This document shows positions 8,843 through 18,858 of a stretch of DNA of 64,000 nt, in pieces. The stretch comes from JBBQED01 sp038320345 (GTDB lineage Bacteria; Bacteroidota; Bacteroidia; AKYH767-A; OLB10). Under the pieces are notes generated by a model. The model saw only the letters and a program-made list of their open reading frames with translations. It made no database searches and had not been told where the DNA came from. The translations under genes and the position numbers were made by a program. The DNA is taken from contig JBBQED010000001.1 in the NCBI GenBank assembly GCA_038320345.1, forward strand, positions 124,001-188,000, written 5' to 3'. Each line of letters opens with the position of its first letter. The first letter of the stretch is position 1.

Positions 8843-8934
8843 AAATAAATAAGAGAATAACTATTTTTATTTAGAAAAGCAGGACATTTTTACCTGACTT
8901 GTAAAATTATAATTGGTAAAATTTATTCTTAATT

Positions 8935-10218
8935 TTAATGATTAATCACAATTTCTTTACTGAAATAAGTATTCCCGTAAGTAAAACGTATAACATAAAA
9001 ACCATTTTGGAGTTCAGATAGGTGAATTGAATTATCTGCTGAATTCAGTTCCCCGTTTTTAACTTTCTTACCTTCAGCATTTACGATGATATACCTTATT
9101 CCCTTCAGGTTATTTAAGTTAACAATCAGCACATCAGAAGCAGGGTTCGGAAATACTGACACCGTAGAAACAGGTGACTTTTCAGGAATGCTAGTTAGAG
9201 AAGGACTATACTTGATGATGGTTCCATTATCACCTACTGCATAACCCAGATTGCTGCTGAACGATGTTGATTTTAAAGAAGCGCCAGCAGAATAATCCAA
9301 CGTCCACGTTGATCCTCCACTCACTGTTTTATAAACTCCGCCATTCTCGCCAAATGCATATCCGGTAGAGAACGTCCGAAACACTGCATCATTCATATAT
9401 GCAGGCATTGCAGCATTCAAGACCTGACTTGTAAATGAAAAGGAAGTATCACCCGGAAAATTTGAAATTTTTTGAAAGTTCGTCAACTTTTCAACGCCGT
9501 TAATCGCAGAAGGAGAAAACCCCGAATACTGATTCGTAAATACAAAAACGGTATCTGCATTTCTGAAACACATGGTCGTAAGTGCATTTGCATTTGGCCA
9601 TGAAAACGGATCATTGGAAAACCATGTTGCTCCACCATCTTCAGAACGAATAAAACTTGCTGAATAAGTAACAATACCAGAAACAATACCAGAAATGTGT
9701 CCAACATTGTTATCAGCAAACTTGAGGATGTCGAGTTTATTAGTACCAGCAATAAATGGGAATAAACTATTCCAAGTAGTTCCATAATCAGTTGATGAGT
9801 AAGCACTACTTCCGGCAGCAAAAATATCGCCGGTAGTAGCATCATCAAGATCCACTCTATGATTAATGCCGGTTTCGGATTTTACGGGTGTCCAATTTGC
9901 TCCCCCATCCATTGAAAGATACACAGCACCACTTGCTGAATTGAGGTCATAAGAACTCACGAAGATGGTATCTGCATTTTTTACAGACACACATTGAAAA
10001 TCACCGTGCAATACATTATTGTTGATATCGGTCCATGTAGTACCGGCATCTGTAGTACGTAAAATTGTTCCGGAATTTCCAACGACAACTCCGATACTAT
10101 CCGATACAAAATCTACATCTTTGAGTGCGGCTGTAGTTCCTGAAGTTAAAGTTGTCCATTGTGCAGATGCCCAACCGGAAGATAAAATTGTTAAGAGTAA
10201 TAGGAGTACTTTTTTCAT
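8935..10218 (-). CDS. Secreted YCF48/BNR-like beta-propeller with T9SS sorting domain
   Basis: A 427-residue exported protein. The signal peptide ends near ASAQW. Repeats of the kind GVVVGNSGTILRTTDAGTTW and AYAFGENGGVYKTVSGGSTW are photosystem-II-assembly/BNR-like propeller blades spread over residues 25-330. The C-terminus (VFPNPASDVLIVN to the end, about 350-427) is a type A T9SS sorting domain. Substrate or partner is unknown; such proteins are secreted or cell-surface attached. It is transcribed alone and converges on the cytochrome operon. Confidence 0.9.
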   Translation of the reverse strand: MKKVLLLLLTILSSGWASAQWTTLTSGTTAALKDVDFVSDSIGVVVGNSGTILRTTDAGTTWTDINNNVLHGDFQCVSVKNADTIFVSSYDLNSASGAVYLSMDGGANWTPVKSETGINHRVDLDDATTGDIFAAGSSAYSSTDYGTTWNSLFPFIAGTNKLDILKFADNNVGHISGIVSGIVTYSASFIRSEDGGATWFSNDPFSWPNANALTTMCFRNADTVFVFTNQYSGFSPSAINGVEKLTNFQKISNFPGDTSFSFTSQVLNAAMPAYMNDAVFRTFSTGYAFGENGGVYKTVSGGSTWTLDYSAGASLKSTSFSSNLGYAVGDNGTIIKYSPSLTSIPEKSPVSTVSVFPNPASDVLIVNLNNLKGIRYIIVNAEGKKVKNGELNSADNSIHLSELQNGFYVIRFTYGNTYFSKEIVINH

Positions 10219-10363
10219 TTGAATAAAATTTTAAAATCGATAAATTTGTTTTTTTATTTAGCTATGGTGCAAAATTGCTTATAAAGTTTAGAAAGGAATA
10301 ACAAAAAGAACCGAACCCTATTTTTAAAGCATTGAAATAACAAAAAAGCGACTTAAATTGTGA

Positions 10364-11176
10364 TTACTCTTGAATAAAATCAGTGTAATTCAACCATTGA
10401 AATTCATTTTGAGCCTGAAAAAACTCCTTTAAAAAGGGAACATATCCCTGCCCTATTATAACAATAACCAGCCTATCTTCTGAGGAAACTCGACTAACGA
10501 TATTTGCATAAATGCTTAAACTTCTGCGATAGCGGTCGGTCACATAGTCTACTCCTTCATAATTTTTACCAGCTCCCACTTTAACCATATACTGGTGATA
10601 CAAAGAGATATTCCTCAGTTGCTGCTTTTCACTATTCAGGTAACTCAAAATATCGGAAAAGGTCGAGGTAGTAAGCACACTATCAAAATCGGTTTTCAAT
10701 AATTCTCCTTCGAGATTCAACTTTTCAAGAATCTCCTGCTGTTGATTAAGTTGAGCTGCTACTACCAACAGGCTATCGCGTTTCATTGGGGTCTTCTCAT
10801 CTATGGCATACACCCTTTTAAGATGCATTTCCTTTGCTAGTCTAAAGCCAATCTGTTCTGTTTCTTGATTCGATAATTGATAAGATCCTTTTAGAAAGGC
10901 ATTGTACAAACTATCTACCAATAGTTCGTTTTTTACAGGGAAGTCCATTAAAATTTTATCCGCTCGTTTTCCTTTCAACTTATTGATAAAACTTGCTATT
11001 TCTTTTTGACGATTTACGGACGAAAAATCGTACACATTTTCTAGAGTAGCATCTTTCAATGCTTTTACAAAACTAAAAGTACCGATAACAACAATTTTTG
11101 TTTTAACCCCTGAAGTTTGAGCCCATAGTAAGCAATTGAAAAATACTAAAAGAAGTGTTAACCATAATTTCTTCAT
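10364..11176 (-). CDS. DUF5694-type exported protein
   Basis: A 270-residue protein with a signal peptide (LLVFFNCLLWAQ). After it, KIVVIGTFSFV replaces the GTFHF segment usual in the DUF5694/TraB-like family, and the body matches that family's length and layout (DFPVKNELLVDSLYNAF, YRRSLSIYANIV). The start is the ATG of MKKLWLT; a GTG two codons upstream is also open. Function is unknown. It is second in an operon with the PsbP-like protein, 28 bases downstream of it. The His of the usual GTFHF is Ser here. Confidence 0.72.
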   Translation of the reverse strand: MKKLWLTLLLVFFNCLLWAQTSGVKTKIVVIGTFSFVKALKDATLENVYDFSSVNRQKEIASFINKLKGKRADKILMDFPVKNELLVDSLYNAFLKGSYQLSNQETEQIGFRLAKEMHLKRVYAIDEKTPMKRDSLLVVAAQLNQQQEILEKLNLEGELLKTDFDSVLTTSTFSDILSYLNSEKQQLRNISLYHQYMVKVGAGKNYEGVDYVTDRYRRSLSIYANIVSRVSSEDRLVIVIIGQGYVPFLKEFFQAQNEFQWLNYTDFIQE

Positions 11177-11204
11177 CTCCACGAATAGTTGACGTACTCA
11201 GCAA

Positions 11205-11759
11205 TTACTTTATTACAAAAGAGTTCAGTATTCTTTCTGCAAGTTCTTGATAACTTTCAAAAGTACTTTGCTCAGCAGAAAAAGTTAAAACAATTGCTTT
11301 TCCATCCATAATCCGATAATACTGTTCAAATTGTAGATGAAATGTGCTTTGGTCTCCGGTATAAATCATTTTCTGGTATTCGGAAGTTTCGGATTTAATC
11401 CTTTTTGAAAGCAGCAGTGTTGAATTCGGCAATCCTTTTTTAATCTGTCCTATCGTTAAATCTGTATACTGAGTTAAGTCAACTTTATCTTCACCAAGAT
11501 CTTGAACCAGTAAATTTACATTCTCTTTAAACTGATCATTTGCATCCATAACCGGAGAAAACAATATAAAGGAAGTATTCATTTTTCCACTTTTATCCAG
11601 CTCCCAATCACCAGGATATTGTATGGAGTACGCTGTTGTATCAAATGTTTTCCAGACCACATTTTCAGAGGGTGTTAAAATTTGCTTTTGTGCGATAGTG
11701 ATTGATGTCGCAAACAGGAGCAACAAGAAGAATCCGATTTTAACTGCTTTTAAATTCAT
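11205..11759 (-). CDS. PsbP/DcrB-like exported protein
   Basis: A 184-residue exported protein with signal peptide ending near TIAQ. The mature part begins with a Tyr-Ser-Ile-Gln-Tyr-Pro-Gly-Asp-Trp strand and ends with ERILNSFVIK, the pattern of PsbP-like/DcrB alpha-beta domains. Function in non-photosynthetic bacteria is unclear, probably a periplasmic or surface stress protein. A good promoter (TTTG-N21-TAAATTTG) lies upstream, and the DUF5694 gene follows in the same operon. Confidence 0.72.
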   Translation of the reverse strand: MNLKAVKIGFFLLLLFATSITIAQKQILTPSENVVWKTFDTTAYSIQYPGDWELDKSGKMNTSFILFSPVMDANDQFKENVNLLVQDLGEDKVDLTQYTDLTIGQIKKGLPNSTLLLSKRIKSETSEYQKMIYTGDQSTFHLQFEQYYRIMDGKAIVLTFSAEQSTFESYQELAERILNSFVIK

Positions 11760-11779
11760 TGTTATTGATTTTCAGGAAT

Positions 11780-11812
11780 CAAATTTATGTTCAAAGATAT
11801 CAAAACTGCAAA
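11780..11812 (-). promoter_or_regulatory. Promoter of the PsbP-like/DUF5694 operon
   Basis: On the minus strand, TTTG, 21 bases, then TAAATTTG, ending 20 bases before the ATG. A second -7-like TATCTTTG (11792-11799) overlaps but has no matching -33. Confidence 0.5.
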
Positions 11813-11900
11813 TTTTATCTGAGGTGGGATGAAAATTTTAAGAGGAATATCTGAATAATGCACTTTCGACTATATTTACCACTAAGAACCAAACTATCCT

Positions 11901-12962
11901 ATGAAAAAATCTTTATTCTTCCTCGTATTTTTACTCCCCTTAATCTGCAATTCACAAACCTTTAATGGGCCCGAAAGCGTAGAATATGATTCATTGTATG
12001 GAAGATGGCTAGTGGGTCAGAATGGATCTGGACAAGTACTTCAATTAAATCCAGCAAACAATGCACTTACTCTATTCTGTAGTGGCATGAGTTCGGGACC
12101 ATATGGTATTGAAATTCTGGATAGTGTTTTATACTGTTGCGATGGGAGTTTCATCAAAGGTTATCATTTAGCAACTGGCGCACAAGTATTCAATTTGAAT
12201 CTGAATGCTTCTTTCTTGAATGGAATTACCAGTGATGGTATTTCCAATTTATTTGCAACAGACTTCTCAGCAAAAAGAATATATCGAATCAATACTATTT
12301 CTGGAACATTTAACCTGATGACAACTACGGTTAAAACTCCCAATGGTATTTATTACGATGGCGCGCAAAACAGGTGTGTATTTGTAACTTGGGGATCTGC
12401 GGCTTCCTTCCAAGCAATGAGTCTGGCTGATTCAACAATCAGTAATTTGTACACCTCCACTTACAGTAGTTTTGATGGACTAACGCGAGATTTACAAGGT
12501 AATTGGTATGCATCTTCATGGGGGAATAGTTCACTTATTCGCTTTGATTCTTCGTTTACCGGAACACCTACGATTGTTAAAACCGGTTTAAGTAGTCCAG
12601 CAGATCTAGATCTCAATGCAGCAGGAGATTCCATCGGAATTCCAAATTCGGGGAATGCAAATAATGTTGTGTTCTATCCCGTACCATCTGTTAATACTGG
12701 AATTCAAGATGATCAACCTGAAGAAAAAGTACTCGTATATCCCAATCCTGCATCAAACATAATTTTTATTGAACTAAAAGATCCCATCTCTAATGGACAG
12801 TTAAACATCATAGATGCAAACGGTAAACTAGTATTGAGTCGTAAAATAAATGGACAAAAGATTTCCTTCCATAAAAACACATTATCCAATGGAAAATATT
12901 TTATGAGTATTACTGACGTCTCCGGGAAAATTCTTCTTTCAAGATTCATAATATTTGAGTAA
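11901..12962 (+). CDS. Secreted SMP-30/NHL-like beta-propeller with T9SS sorting domain
   Basis: A 353-residue exported protein with signal peptide (LLPLICNSQ). Residues 20-260 form propeller-type repeats (SGPYGIEILDSVLYCCD, NGIYYDGAQNRCVFVTWG, LTRDLQGNWYASSWG) like SMP-30/NHL proteins. From about residue 278, VYPNPASNIIFIE starts a type A T9SS sorting domain. No catalytic residues are evident. It is monocistronic, divergent from the PsbP-like operon. Confidence 0.86.
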   Translation: MKKSLFFLVFLLPLICNSQTFNGPESVEYDSLYGRWLVGQNGSGQVLQLNPANNALTLFCSGMSSGPYGIEILDSVLYCCDGSFIKGYHLATGAQVFNLNLNASFLNGITSDGISNLFATDFSAKRIYRINTISGTFNLMTTTVKTPNGIYYDGAQNRCVFVTWGSAASFQAMSLADSTISNLYTSTYSSFDGLTRDLQGNWYASSWGNSSLIRFDSSFTGTPTIVKTGLSSPADLDLNAAGDSIGIPNSGNANNVVFYPVPSVNTGIQDDQPEEKVLVYPNPASNIIFIELKDPISNGQLNIIDANGKLVLSRKINGQKISFHKNTLSNGKYFMSITDVSGKILLSRFIIFE

Positions 12963-13508
12963 CCAGAAAAAAAAATTCCATTACGTCTGTAAAAAATGTT
13001 TTGTAGTCCTTGTTGATTACGCAACTCGGAATATCGCCGCGTTTGTTGGGGTTAAGCACTAGATCTCGGAAAATTGAAGGGGAATTATTACTCACCTCTT
13101 TTTAGTGGTTTATCAGTTCAACCTTTTCTAGCATTTCTACATATTCAATTCTCAGATGCCAATGATTTACATCGGAAAATAATTTCATCCATTGCACTTT
13201 GGCAATAGTTTAGGTTAGGACATAAAACGATTTTGTCTCCCAAACTACTTGGCTAGTATTTTTCTAGGTAAGCTTAAATAGGATAACCTTTTCTCTTCAG
13301 ACATTTATATAGTAGGCTCATTTTCAAGTAATTTCATCCTGTAAATCATATAAAAAAGCTCTCTCAAACTACATTTTGCTAATGTAGTTTGAGTTCCCCT
13401 AGTTGAAAAACTAAAAAAATAATGCGGAAATATGCTTTGATGGAAGTATCTTTAAAGTAGGCTACACGTTTACAAAGTATCACTTGTATAAAGCGAATTT
13501 CAGATCCA
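12963..13508 (+). other. Intergenic region with hairpin, no gene recognised
   Basis: About 550 bases without a supported gene. Short minus-strand open stretches exist, for example 28 codons at 13102-13188 (MKLFSDVNHWHLRIEY), which could be remnants but match nothing I recognise. A 13-bp hairpin near the right end is listed separately. Confidence 0.5.
13352..13393 (-). terminator. Leftward terminator-like hairpin
   Basis: CTCAAACTACATT and AATGTAGTTTGAG form a perfect 13-bp stem with a 5-base loop. The A run on the left becomes a T run on the minus strand, so the structure reads as a terminator for leftward transcription, yet the flanking genes are both on the plus strand. Confidence 0.5.
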
Positions 13509-16500
13509 ATGAAAATCATCCACTCGTTCACTTATAAATTCTGGTTGCTTAGTATTTGCTTCATGGTATTGGGCAACTCATTATTTGCACAAGAACTTAA
13601 ACCCATCATTACGCAGTATTTAACTGAAAAGAAAGCATCGTTAAAACTGGATGAAAAGGATAGTATAGAATGGATTTTTAGTGATCAATATACTGATGCG
13701 TCAAATGGTTTTACATATGCCTATTTGCAACAAACTTTTCAGGGCGTTCCAGTCTTCAATGCAATCAGTGCTGTAGTTATTCGCAATAACCAAGTTGTGA
13801 ATTTCACTTCTGGATTTCGGTCGGGAGTTAGTGTTTCAACGATTACTCCAAGTCTTAGTCCTTTGCAAGCAATTTATGCTGCTGCATCGCATCTTGGAAT
13901 ATTTCCCTCTGCACCTATACTTATTGAACAGACCATTAATGCTAATAAATATCAGTATAAAGATCTAAGCATATCAGAAGAAAATATTACAGTGACACTT
14001 TGCATTCAACAAGCAACAAAGGGTTTTCATTTAGCTTGGGATGTAAGCATTGCATTAAAAGACCATCAACATTGGTGGAATGTTCGTGTTGATGCAGGAA
14101 CAGGAGAATACCTTGAAAAAAATGACTGGACAACCTCTTGTGATTTTAGTCCTGAACAATTACAAAACTATACCAACACAAATTCCGAATCTACTGCATC
14201 AGATTTTCTAATGCCTATTCCTCCTCTTCCTGGGAGTGGGACTGAGCAGTATTCTGTATTTCATTTACCGGTAGAAAGTCCAAATCATGGAAACCGTATA
14301 CAGTTAGGAGATATTTCAGATGTGCAAGCCTCTCCATTTGGATGGCATGATACTAATGGATCAGCAGGAGGAGAATTTACAATTACCCGTGGAAATAATG
14401 TGTATGCTTACGAAGATGCCAATAATGATAATCTTCCAGGATACTCACCAAACGGAGGAGCGTTGTATCAGTTTAATTATCCTTATCACAAAGATTCCAC
14501 TACAACTTATAATCGAGACGCCTCAATCACCAATCTTTTTTATCTGAATAATATAATCCATGATATATTTTATCATTTAGGATTCACAGAAGGTGCCGGA
14601 AACTTTCAGTCGAATAATTATAGTAATACTGGTTCTGGAAATGATTATGTTTTAGCTGAAGGTTTTGACGGAGGAGGAACTAATAATGCAAACTTTAATA
14701 CACCTCCTGATGGTATCAGTGGTAGAATGCAGATGTACCTCTGGCCCGGTTCCACTGCCTCTTGCAGCAATATTGTAATTAATTCTCCAGCTAGCATTGC
14801 AGGCACACAAACGAGTGGTATTGCCAACTTCGGACCTCAACCTACATCGCCACTTTCTGCTAATGCAGTGATTGCAATTGATGGAACTTCACCAGCTGGT
14901 GATGGCTGTCAAGTAATCACGAATACTTCCACAATGGCCGGAAAAATTGCCATCATCGATAGAGGCAACTGCAACTTCAATGTTAAAGTACAGAATGCAC
15001 AAAACGCAGGAGCCGTTGCAGTTATTATCGTTGATAACGTTATATCATCTACTCCTCCTGCAATGACTGGCACAACTGGAAGTATCACTATACCGGTGAT
15101 GTCAGTTACTAATGCTGTTGGCAATTCTATAAAGGCGCGACTCAATGCTAATGAAGTAGTGAATATCACGCTTAACTTTTGCACTATGCTCATTCAGGCA
15201 CGTGATGGTTCATTTGATAATGGTATCGTAATACATGAATATGGTCATGGAATCTCCAACCGTTTAACAGGAGGACCCTCAAATACAAGCTGCCTGAGCA
15301 ATGCAGAACAAGGTGGAGAAGGATGGAGTGATTATCTTGGATTAGTTCTCACCATGAAGGCCGGAGATACAGGAGGGATGGCACGAGGAATAGGCACTTA
15401 CGCTATTGGACAGCCTATAACGGGTGCGGGTATCCGACGTTATCCTTATTCAACCAATATGAGTATAAATCCACAAACTTATAGTCATTTGGCTTTAAGT
15501 TCTGAAGTACATAATGTAGGAGAAATCTGGTGTGATGTACTCTGGGATATGACTTGGTTGCTCATTACGCAACATGGTTTTAATGCTGATCTTTATAATG
15601 GAACTGGAGGAAATGCAATTGCATTAAGACTAGTAATTGAGGGTATGAAATTGCAACCTTGTAATCCTGGATTTCTAGATGCGAGAGATGCAATACTTAG
15701 TGCTGACGATTTATTATATTCAGGAATTCATCGTTGTTTGATCTGGCAAGCTTTTGCCGGAAGAGGTATGGGTTGGAATGCCAATCAGGGTAGTACCAAT
15801 GTAGCTGGTGATGAAACTCAGGATTTCACATTGCCTCCATTTTGCATGGTAGCAACCACTCCTCCCACCGCCAATTTTATTGCAACCACCACCACTGTAA
15901 CTTGTCCGGCATCCGTTCAGTTTACCGATCTCTCCACGAATACACCACAAGCTTGGCTGTGGGATTTTGGCGACAATACTACTTCTACATTGCGACAACC
16001 TGTACACAATTATGCTGCACCGGGAACTTATACTGTAAAACTAAAAGTTACCAATACATTAGGTGCTGATTCATTAATCAGATCAGCATATATTTCAGTA
16101 AATACTTTTCCTGTCACAACAACAGTATCTGCGCCATCTGCTTGTTTAGGAGATAGCTTACTGTTAACTGCAATTCCTTCGGGAAGTAATGCGATCAGCA
16201 GCTATACACTAACTTCCATTCCCTATGCCCCATTAAGTGGTACTGGAACTACTGTAAGTTTGAGTGATGATCAAGTCAGTAGTGCTTTGTCAATCGGATT
16301 TAATTTTAACTTCTATGGAAATATTTATTCTACATTTTATATTTCTTCGAACGGATTTATTTCATTCGGACCCTCAGCAAATGGATGTTGTGCAGGGCAA
16401 CTCCTGCCAGGAACATCAACACCAAATAATTTAATTGCGTTAGGATGGAATGATCTCAATCCAGGAGTGAATGCAAGTAATATTAATTATTTTACAACAG

Positions 16501-17516
16501 GTATTTCTCCGAATCAAAAATTGGTGGTGAGTTATACTACGAATCATTACGGCGGAACTGCCTATCCATTTATTTTTCAAGCGATCTTATCAGAAGGAAG
16601 TAATGAAATTGAAATTCATACTACCTCCATTACAAATGCATCGGCATTTGATCCTGCTGGATATACTACTCAAGGAATTGAAAATGCAGATGGGACTAAA
16701 GCTGTAACGGTTCCTGGAAGAAATGCGGCACATTTTAGTGCAGCCAATGATGCATATCGATTTACCCCTTATGCAGTATTTAATTATGCTTGGAGTCCAG
16801 CTAGCGGATTAAATCAGCCCACTTCATCAATAACAAAAGCGTCGCCCCCAATAACTACTACTTATCAAGTTAGTGTAACAGATGCAAATGGATGTATAGG
16901 AAATGCTGCACCAGTAACAGTAAATATTACCAACTGTATTTTAAATTTGAATCTTAAAGCTTGTATTGAAGGATACTATGCCGGTGGTGGGACTATGCTT
17001 CCTGTGCTTAAAAATCAGGGTATAAATAATGATTCGACCATTACGGATACTATTCGCATCGAGTTGAGAGATCAGTTTAGCCCTGGAACTGTAATCGCAA
17101 CCGCAAAAGGAGTTCTTTCTACTAGTTGCAATGCAACATTTACTTTTCCTGCTGCATTAAGTGGAAGCAGTTACTATGTTGTTTTAATTCATCGTAATGC
17201 TTTACAAACTTGGAGTGCATCACCAATAATGCTTAGTGCCAATACTAATTATGATTTTACGAATATGGCTACTAAAGCGTACTCTTCCAACATGAAACAA
17301 ATGGAACCTGGAGTATGGGCACTGTTTAGCGGAGATGCCTCTCCACAGGATGAATTCATTGATGTATTTGATGCCTCAATTGTAGATAATGATGCGCAGG
17401 TATTTTCTTTCGGCTATTATTCAACCGATATCAATGGTGATGGATTTGTAGATGTATTTGATGCTTCAATAATCGATAACAACGGACAATTATTTGTTTT
17501 CTCTGCACATCCCTAA
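13509..17516 (+). CDS. Secreted M36 (fungalysin-type) metalloprotease with PA and PKD domains
   Basis: A 1335-residue exported protease. The signal peptide ends near LFAQE, followed by a fungalysin-type propeptide (about 30-215). The catalytic domain carries the zinc motif H576-EYGH580 with the third ligand in NAEQGGEGWSD. A protease-associated domain (about 420-560, IAIIDRGNCNFNVKVQNAQNAGA) is inserted before the zinc motif, as in bacterial M36 enzymes. After it come a PKD domain (WLWDFGDNTTSTLRQP), further beta domains, and a C-terminus with two dockerin-like calcium repeats (VFDASIVDND and DINGDGFVDVFDASIIDNN) rather than a standard T9SS domain. It degrades extracellular protein. Confidence 0.92.
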   Translation: MKIIHSFTYKFWLLSICFMVLGNSLFAQELKPIITQYLTEKKASLKLDEKDSIEWIFSDQYTDASNGFTYAYLQQTFQGVPVFNAISAVVIRNNQVVNFTSGFRSGVSVSTITPSLSPLQAIYAAASHLGIFPSAPILIEQTINANKYQYKDLSISEENITVTLCIQQATKGFHLAWDVSIALKDHQHWWNVRVDAGTGEYLEKNDWTTSCDFSPEQLQNYTNTNSESTASDFLMPIPPLPGSGTEQYSVFHLPVESPNHGNRIQLGDISDVQASPFGWHDTNGSAGGEFTITRGNNVYAYEDANNDNLPGYSPNGGALYQFNYPYHKDSTTTYNRDASITNLFYLNNIIHDIFYHLGFTEGAGNFQSNNYSNTGSGNDYVLAEGFDGGGTNNANFNTPPDGISGRMQMYLWPGSTASCSNIVINSPASIAGTQTSGIANFGPQPTSPLSANAVIAIDGTSPAGDGCQVITNTSTMAGKIAIIDRGNCNFNVKVQNAQNAGAVAVIIVDNVISSTPPAMTGTTGSITIPVMSVTNAVGNSIKARLNANEVVNITLNFCTMLIQARDGSFDNGIVIHEYGHGISNRLTGGPSNTSCLSNAEQGGEGWSDYLGLVLTMKAGDTGGMARGIGTYAIGQPITGAGIRRYPYSTNMSINPQTYSHLALSSEVHNVGEIWCDVLWDMTWLLITQHGFNADLYNGTGGNAIALRLVIEGMKLQPCNPGFLDARDAILSADDLLYSGIHRCLIWQAFAGRGMGWNANQGSTNVAGDETQDFTLPPFCMVATTPPTANFIATTTTVTCPASVQFTDLSTNTPQAWLWDFGDNTTSTLRQPVHNYAAPGTYTVKLKVTNTLGADSLIRSAYISVNTFPVTTTVSAPSACLGDSLLLTAIPSGSNAISSYTLTSIPYAPLSGTGTTVSLSDDQVSSALSIGFNFNFYGNIYSTFYISSNGFISFGPSANGCCAGQLLPGTSTPNNLIALGWNDLNPGVNASNINYFTTGISPNQKLVVSYTTNHYGGTAYPFIFQAILSEGSNEIEIHTTSITNASAFDPAGYTTQGIENADGTKAVTVPGRNAAHFSAANDAYRFTPYAVFNYAWSPASGLNQPTSSITKASPPITTTYQVSVTDANGCIGNAAPVTVNITNCILNLNLKACIEGYYAGGGTMLPVLKNQGINNDSTITDTIRIELRDQFSPGTVIATAKGVLSTSCNATFTFPAALSGSSYYVVLIHRNALQTWSASPIMLSANTNYDFTNMATKAYSSNMKQMEPGVWALFSGDASPQDEFIDVFDASIVDNDAQVFSFGYYSTDINGDGFVDVFDASIIDNNGQLFVFSAHP

Positions 17517-17570
17517 AATTAGGAAGATGAAAATTCGCTACTGTTAAAAATCTTAACTTAAAAACATTGA

Positions 17571-18374
17571 TTAGTTCATGGAGAGTTCTTTGTAGAGAAT
17601 GTAGATTCCCATTATCAAAACAAACCAGCCAAAAGCTCCTTTTAATTTAGCTCCCGGCACTTTATTAGAAAGTAAAATTCCAATAAAGACTCCAATTATT
17701 GCTGAAGTACTGAATGTAATCAGGAGCTTCCAGTCGATGATTTGCGAACCTTGCAAATCTCCAGTAAAACCAATTAGTGAATTTACAGCAATGATAAACA
17801 AGGACGTTCCGACTGCCATTTTCATCGGCAATCGAGCAAAGAAAACCAATGCAGGAATAATCAGAAATCCACCGCCGGCACCAACTGTTCCAGCAAGAAT
17901 TCCAACTGAAATTCCCACAAGTAATATCAAGGGGTAGTTATACTTCAGGTCCTGAATTTGCTCTTCGCCCTTATCTTTTCGACTACTTCGGATCATGCTA
18001 ATCGAAGCCATAATCATTACCACTGAAAAAAGTAACATCAATGCAATGCCCTTTGTTATCACGAAAGAACCAATGGTTGTGATTTGATTGGGGATTATTG
18101 GTACGAGCAAAAGACGTGTAAAATAAACTACGACGATGGAAGGAATTCCAAATGTAAAAACGGTTTTGAAATCCACACGCCCTTGAATAGCATTATGAAT
18201 CCCACCTACCAAAGCAGTTATACCTACAATAAATAATGAATAAGCAGTAGCTAAAACCGGATCAACACTCATGATATAAACTAGAATCGGAACTGTTAAA
18301 ATTGAGCCACCGCTTCCAATTAATCCTAATGAAATTCCTACGATTGCAGCTAAAACATATCCCAATACTACCAT
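17571..18374 (-). CDS. TauE/SafE-family permease
   Basis: A 267-residue inner-membrane protein with about eight hydrophobic segments. The two internal family repeats are visible as GLIGSGGSILTVPILVY and GTVGAGGGFLIIPALVF. Members move sulfite, sulfonates or other sulfur/organic anions; the substrate here is not evident. It is convergent with the M36 protease gene and has no operon partner. Confidence 0.92.
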   Translation of the reverse strand: MVVLGYVLAAIVGISLGLIGSGGSILTVPILVYIMSVDPVLATAYSLFIVGITALVGGIHNAIQGRVDFKTVFTFGIPSIVVVYFTRLLLVPIIPNQITTIGSFVITKGIALMLLFSVVMIMASISMIRSSRKDKGEEQIQDLKYNYPLILLVGISVGILAGTVGAGGGFLIIPALVFFARLPMKMAVGTSLFIIAVNSLIGFTGDLQGSQIIDWKLLITFSTSAIIGVFIGILLSNKVPGAKLKGAFGWFVLIMGIYILYKELSMN

Positions 18375-18756
18375 ATCTGATTAATTCGCATGCAAAGATG
18401 TTGTTTATCTGTGATTGGCAAGGCAACAAATGTTACAAATAGCGAAATTACTTTAAGTAATCAAATAATTGATTATCTGATACTTATTAGTAGGCTAGAG
18501 GTACATCGGCCCTTAGAAGTAACCTTGAAAAAAGGAATTCTACTTAAAAATAGCACTTACTGATACCAATTAATCGCGCCAAATGAAGTTGAATAATTAC
18601 TGAAAATATGCAGTTGAAAAAACTGAACAACTAAATCCCTTGTGAAAAGTTGATGGAAAATCAAAAAGGGCAATCGAATAAAGTTGGTTAATCTTTACCA
18701 GAACAGCCCTTGTTGAATTTATTGAGTTCCCGATTTAATTAATCAGTGCCTTAGAA
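18375..18756. other. Intergenic region, nothing recognised
   Basis: AT-rich spacer between the permease gene and the small lysine-rich gene. I see no open frame, hairpin or repeat I can support. Confidence 0.5.
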
Positions 18757-18858
18757 TTATTTACCCTTCTTTTTTTCCTGCTTTTCCAATCTCTTTTCTT
18801 TCAGTGTTTTTGTTGGCGCCTTTTTAACGTCCTTTTTAGCATCTTTTGCCTTTGACAT
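18757..18858 (-). CDS. 33-residue lysine-rich microprotein
   Basis: A short frame encoding MSKAKDAKKDVKKAPTKTLK and then EKRLEKQEKKKGK. Sixteen of 33 residues are Lys or Arg, with a charged helix-prone C-terminal half. The leader TTAAAAACTTAAAGCT before the ATG is A-rich in the way usual for Bacteroidota genes. Very small basic proteins of this composition are common in the phylum, and nucleic-acid or ribosome binding is a plausible role, but that is inference. The frame is free of out-of-place codons and lies in an otherwise empty region. Confidence 0.6.
   Translation of the reverse strand: MSKAKDAKKDVKKAPTKTLKEKRLEKQEKKKGK

Noticed and set aside
9483..9848. Long minus-strand frame of 121 codons
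   Set aside because: Lies inside the propeller gene in another frame, with a Leu/Met-rich low-quality product. Shadow frame.
12963..13508. Possible gene remnant on the minus strand
   Set aside because: Several 25-35 codon stretches read as plausible protein, but in different frames and without a recognisable family.
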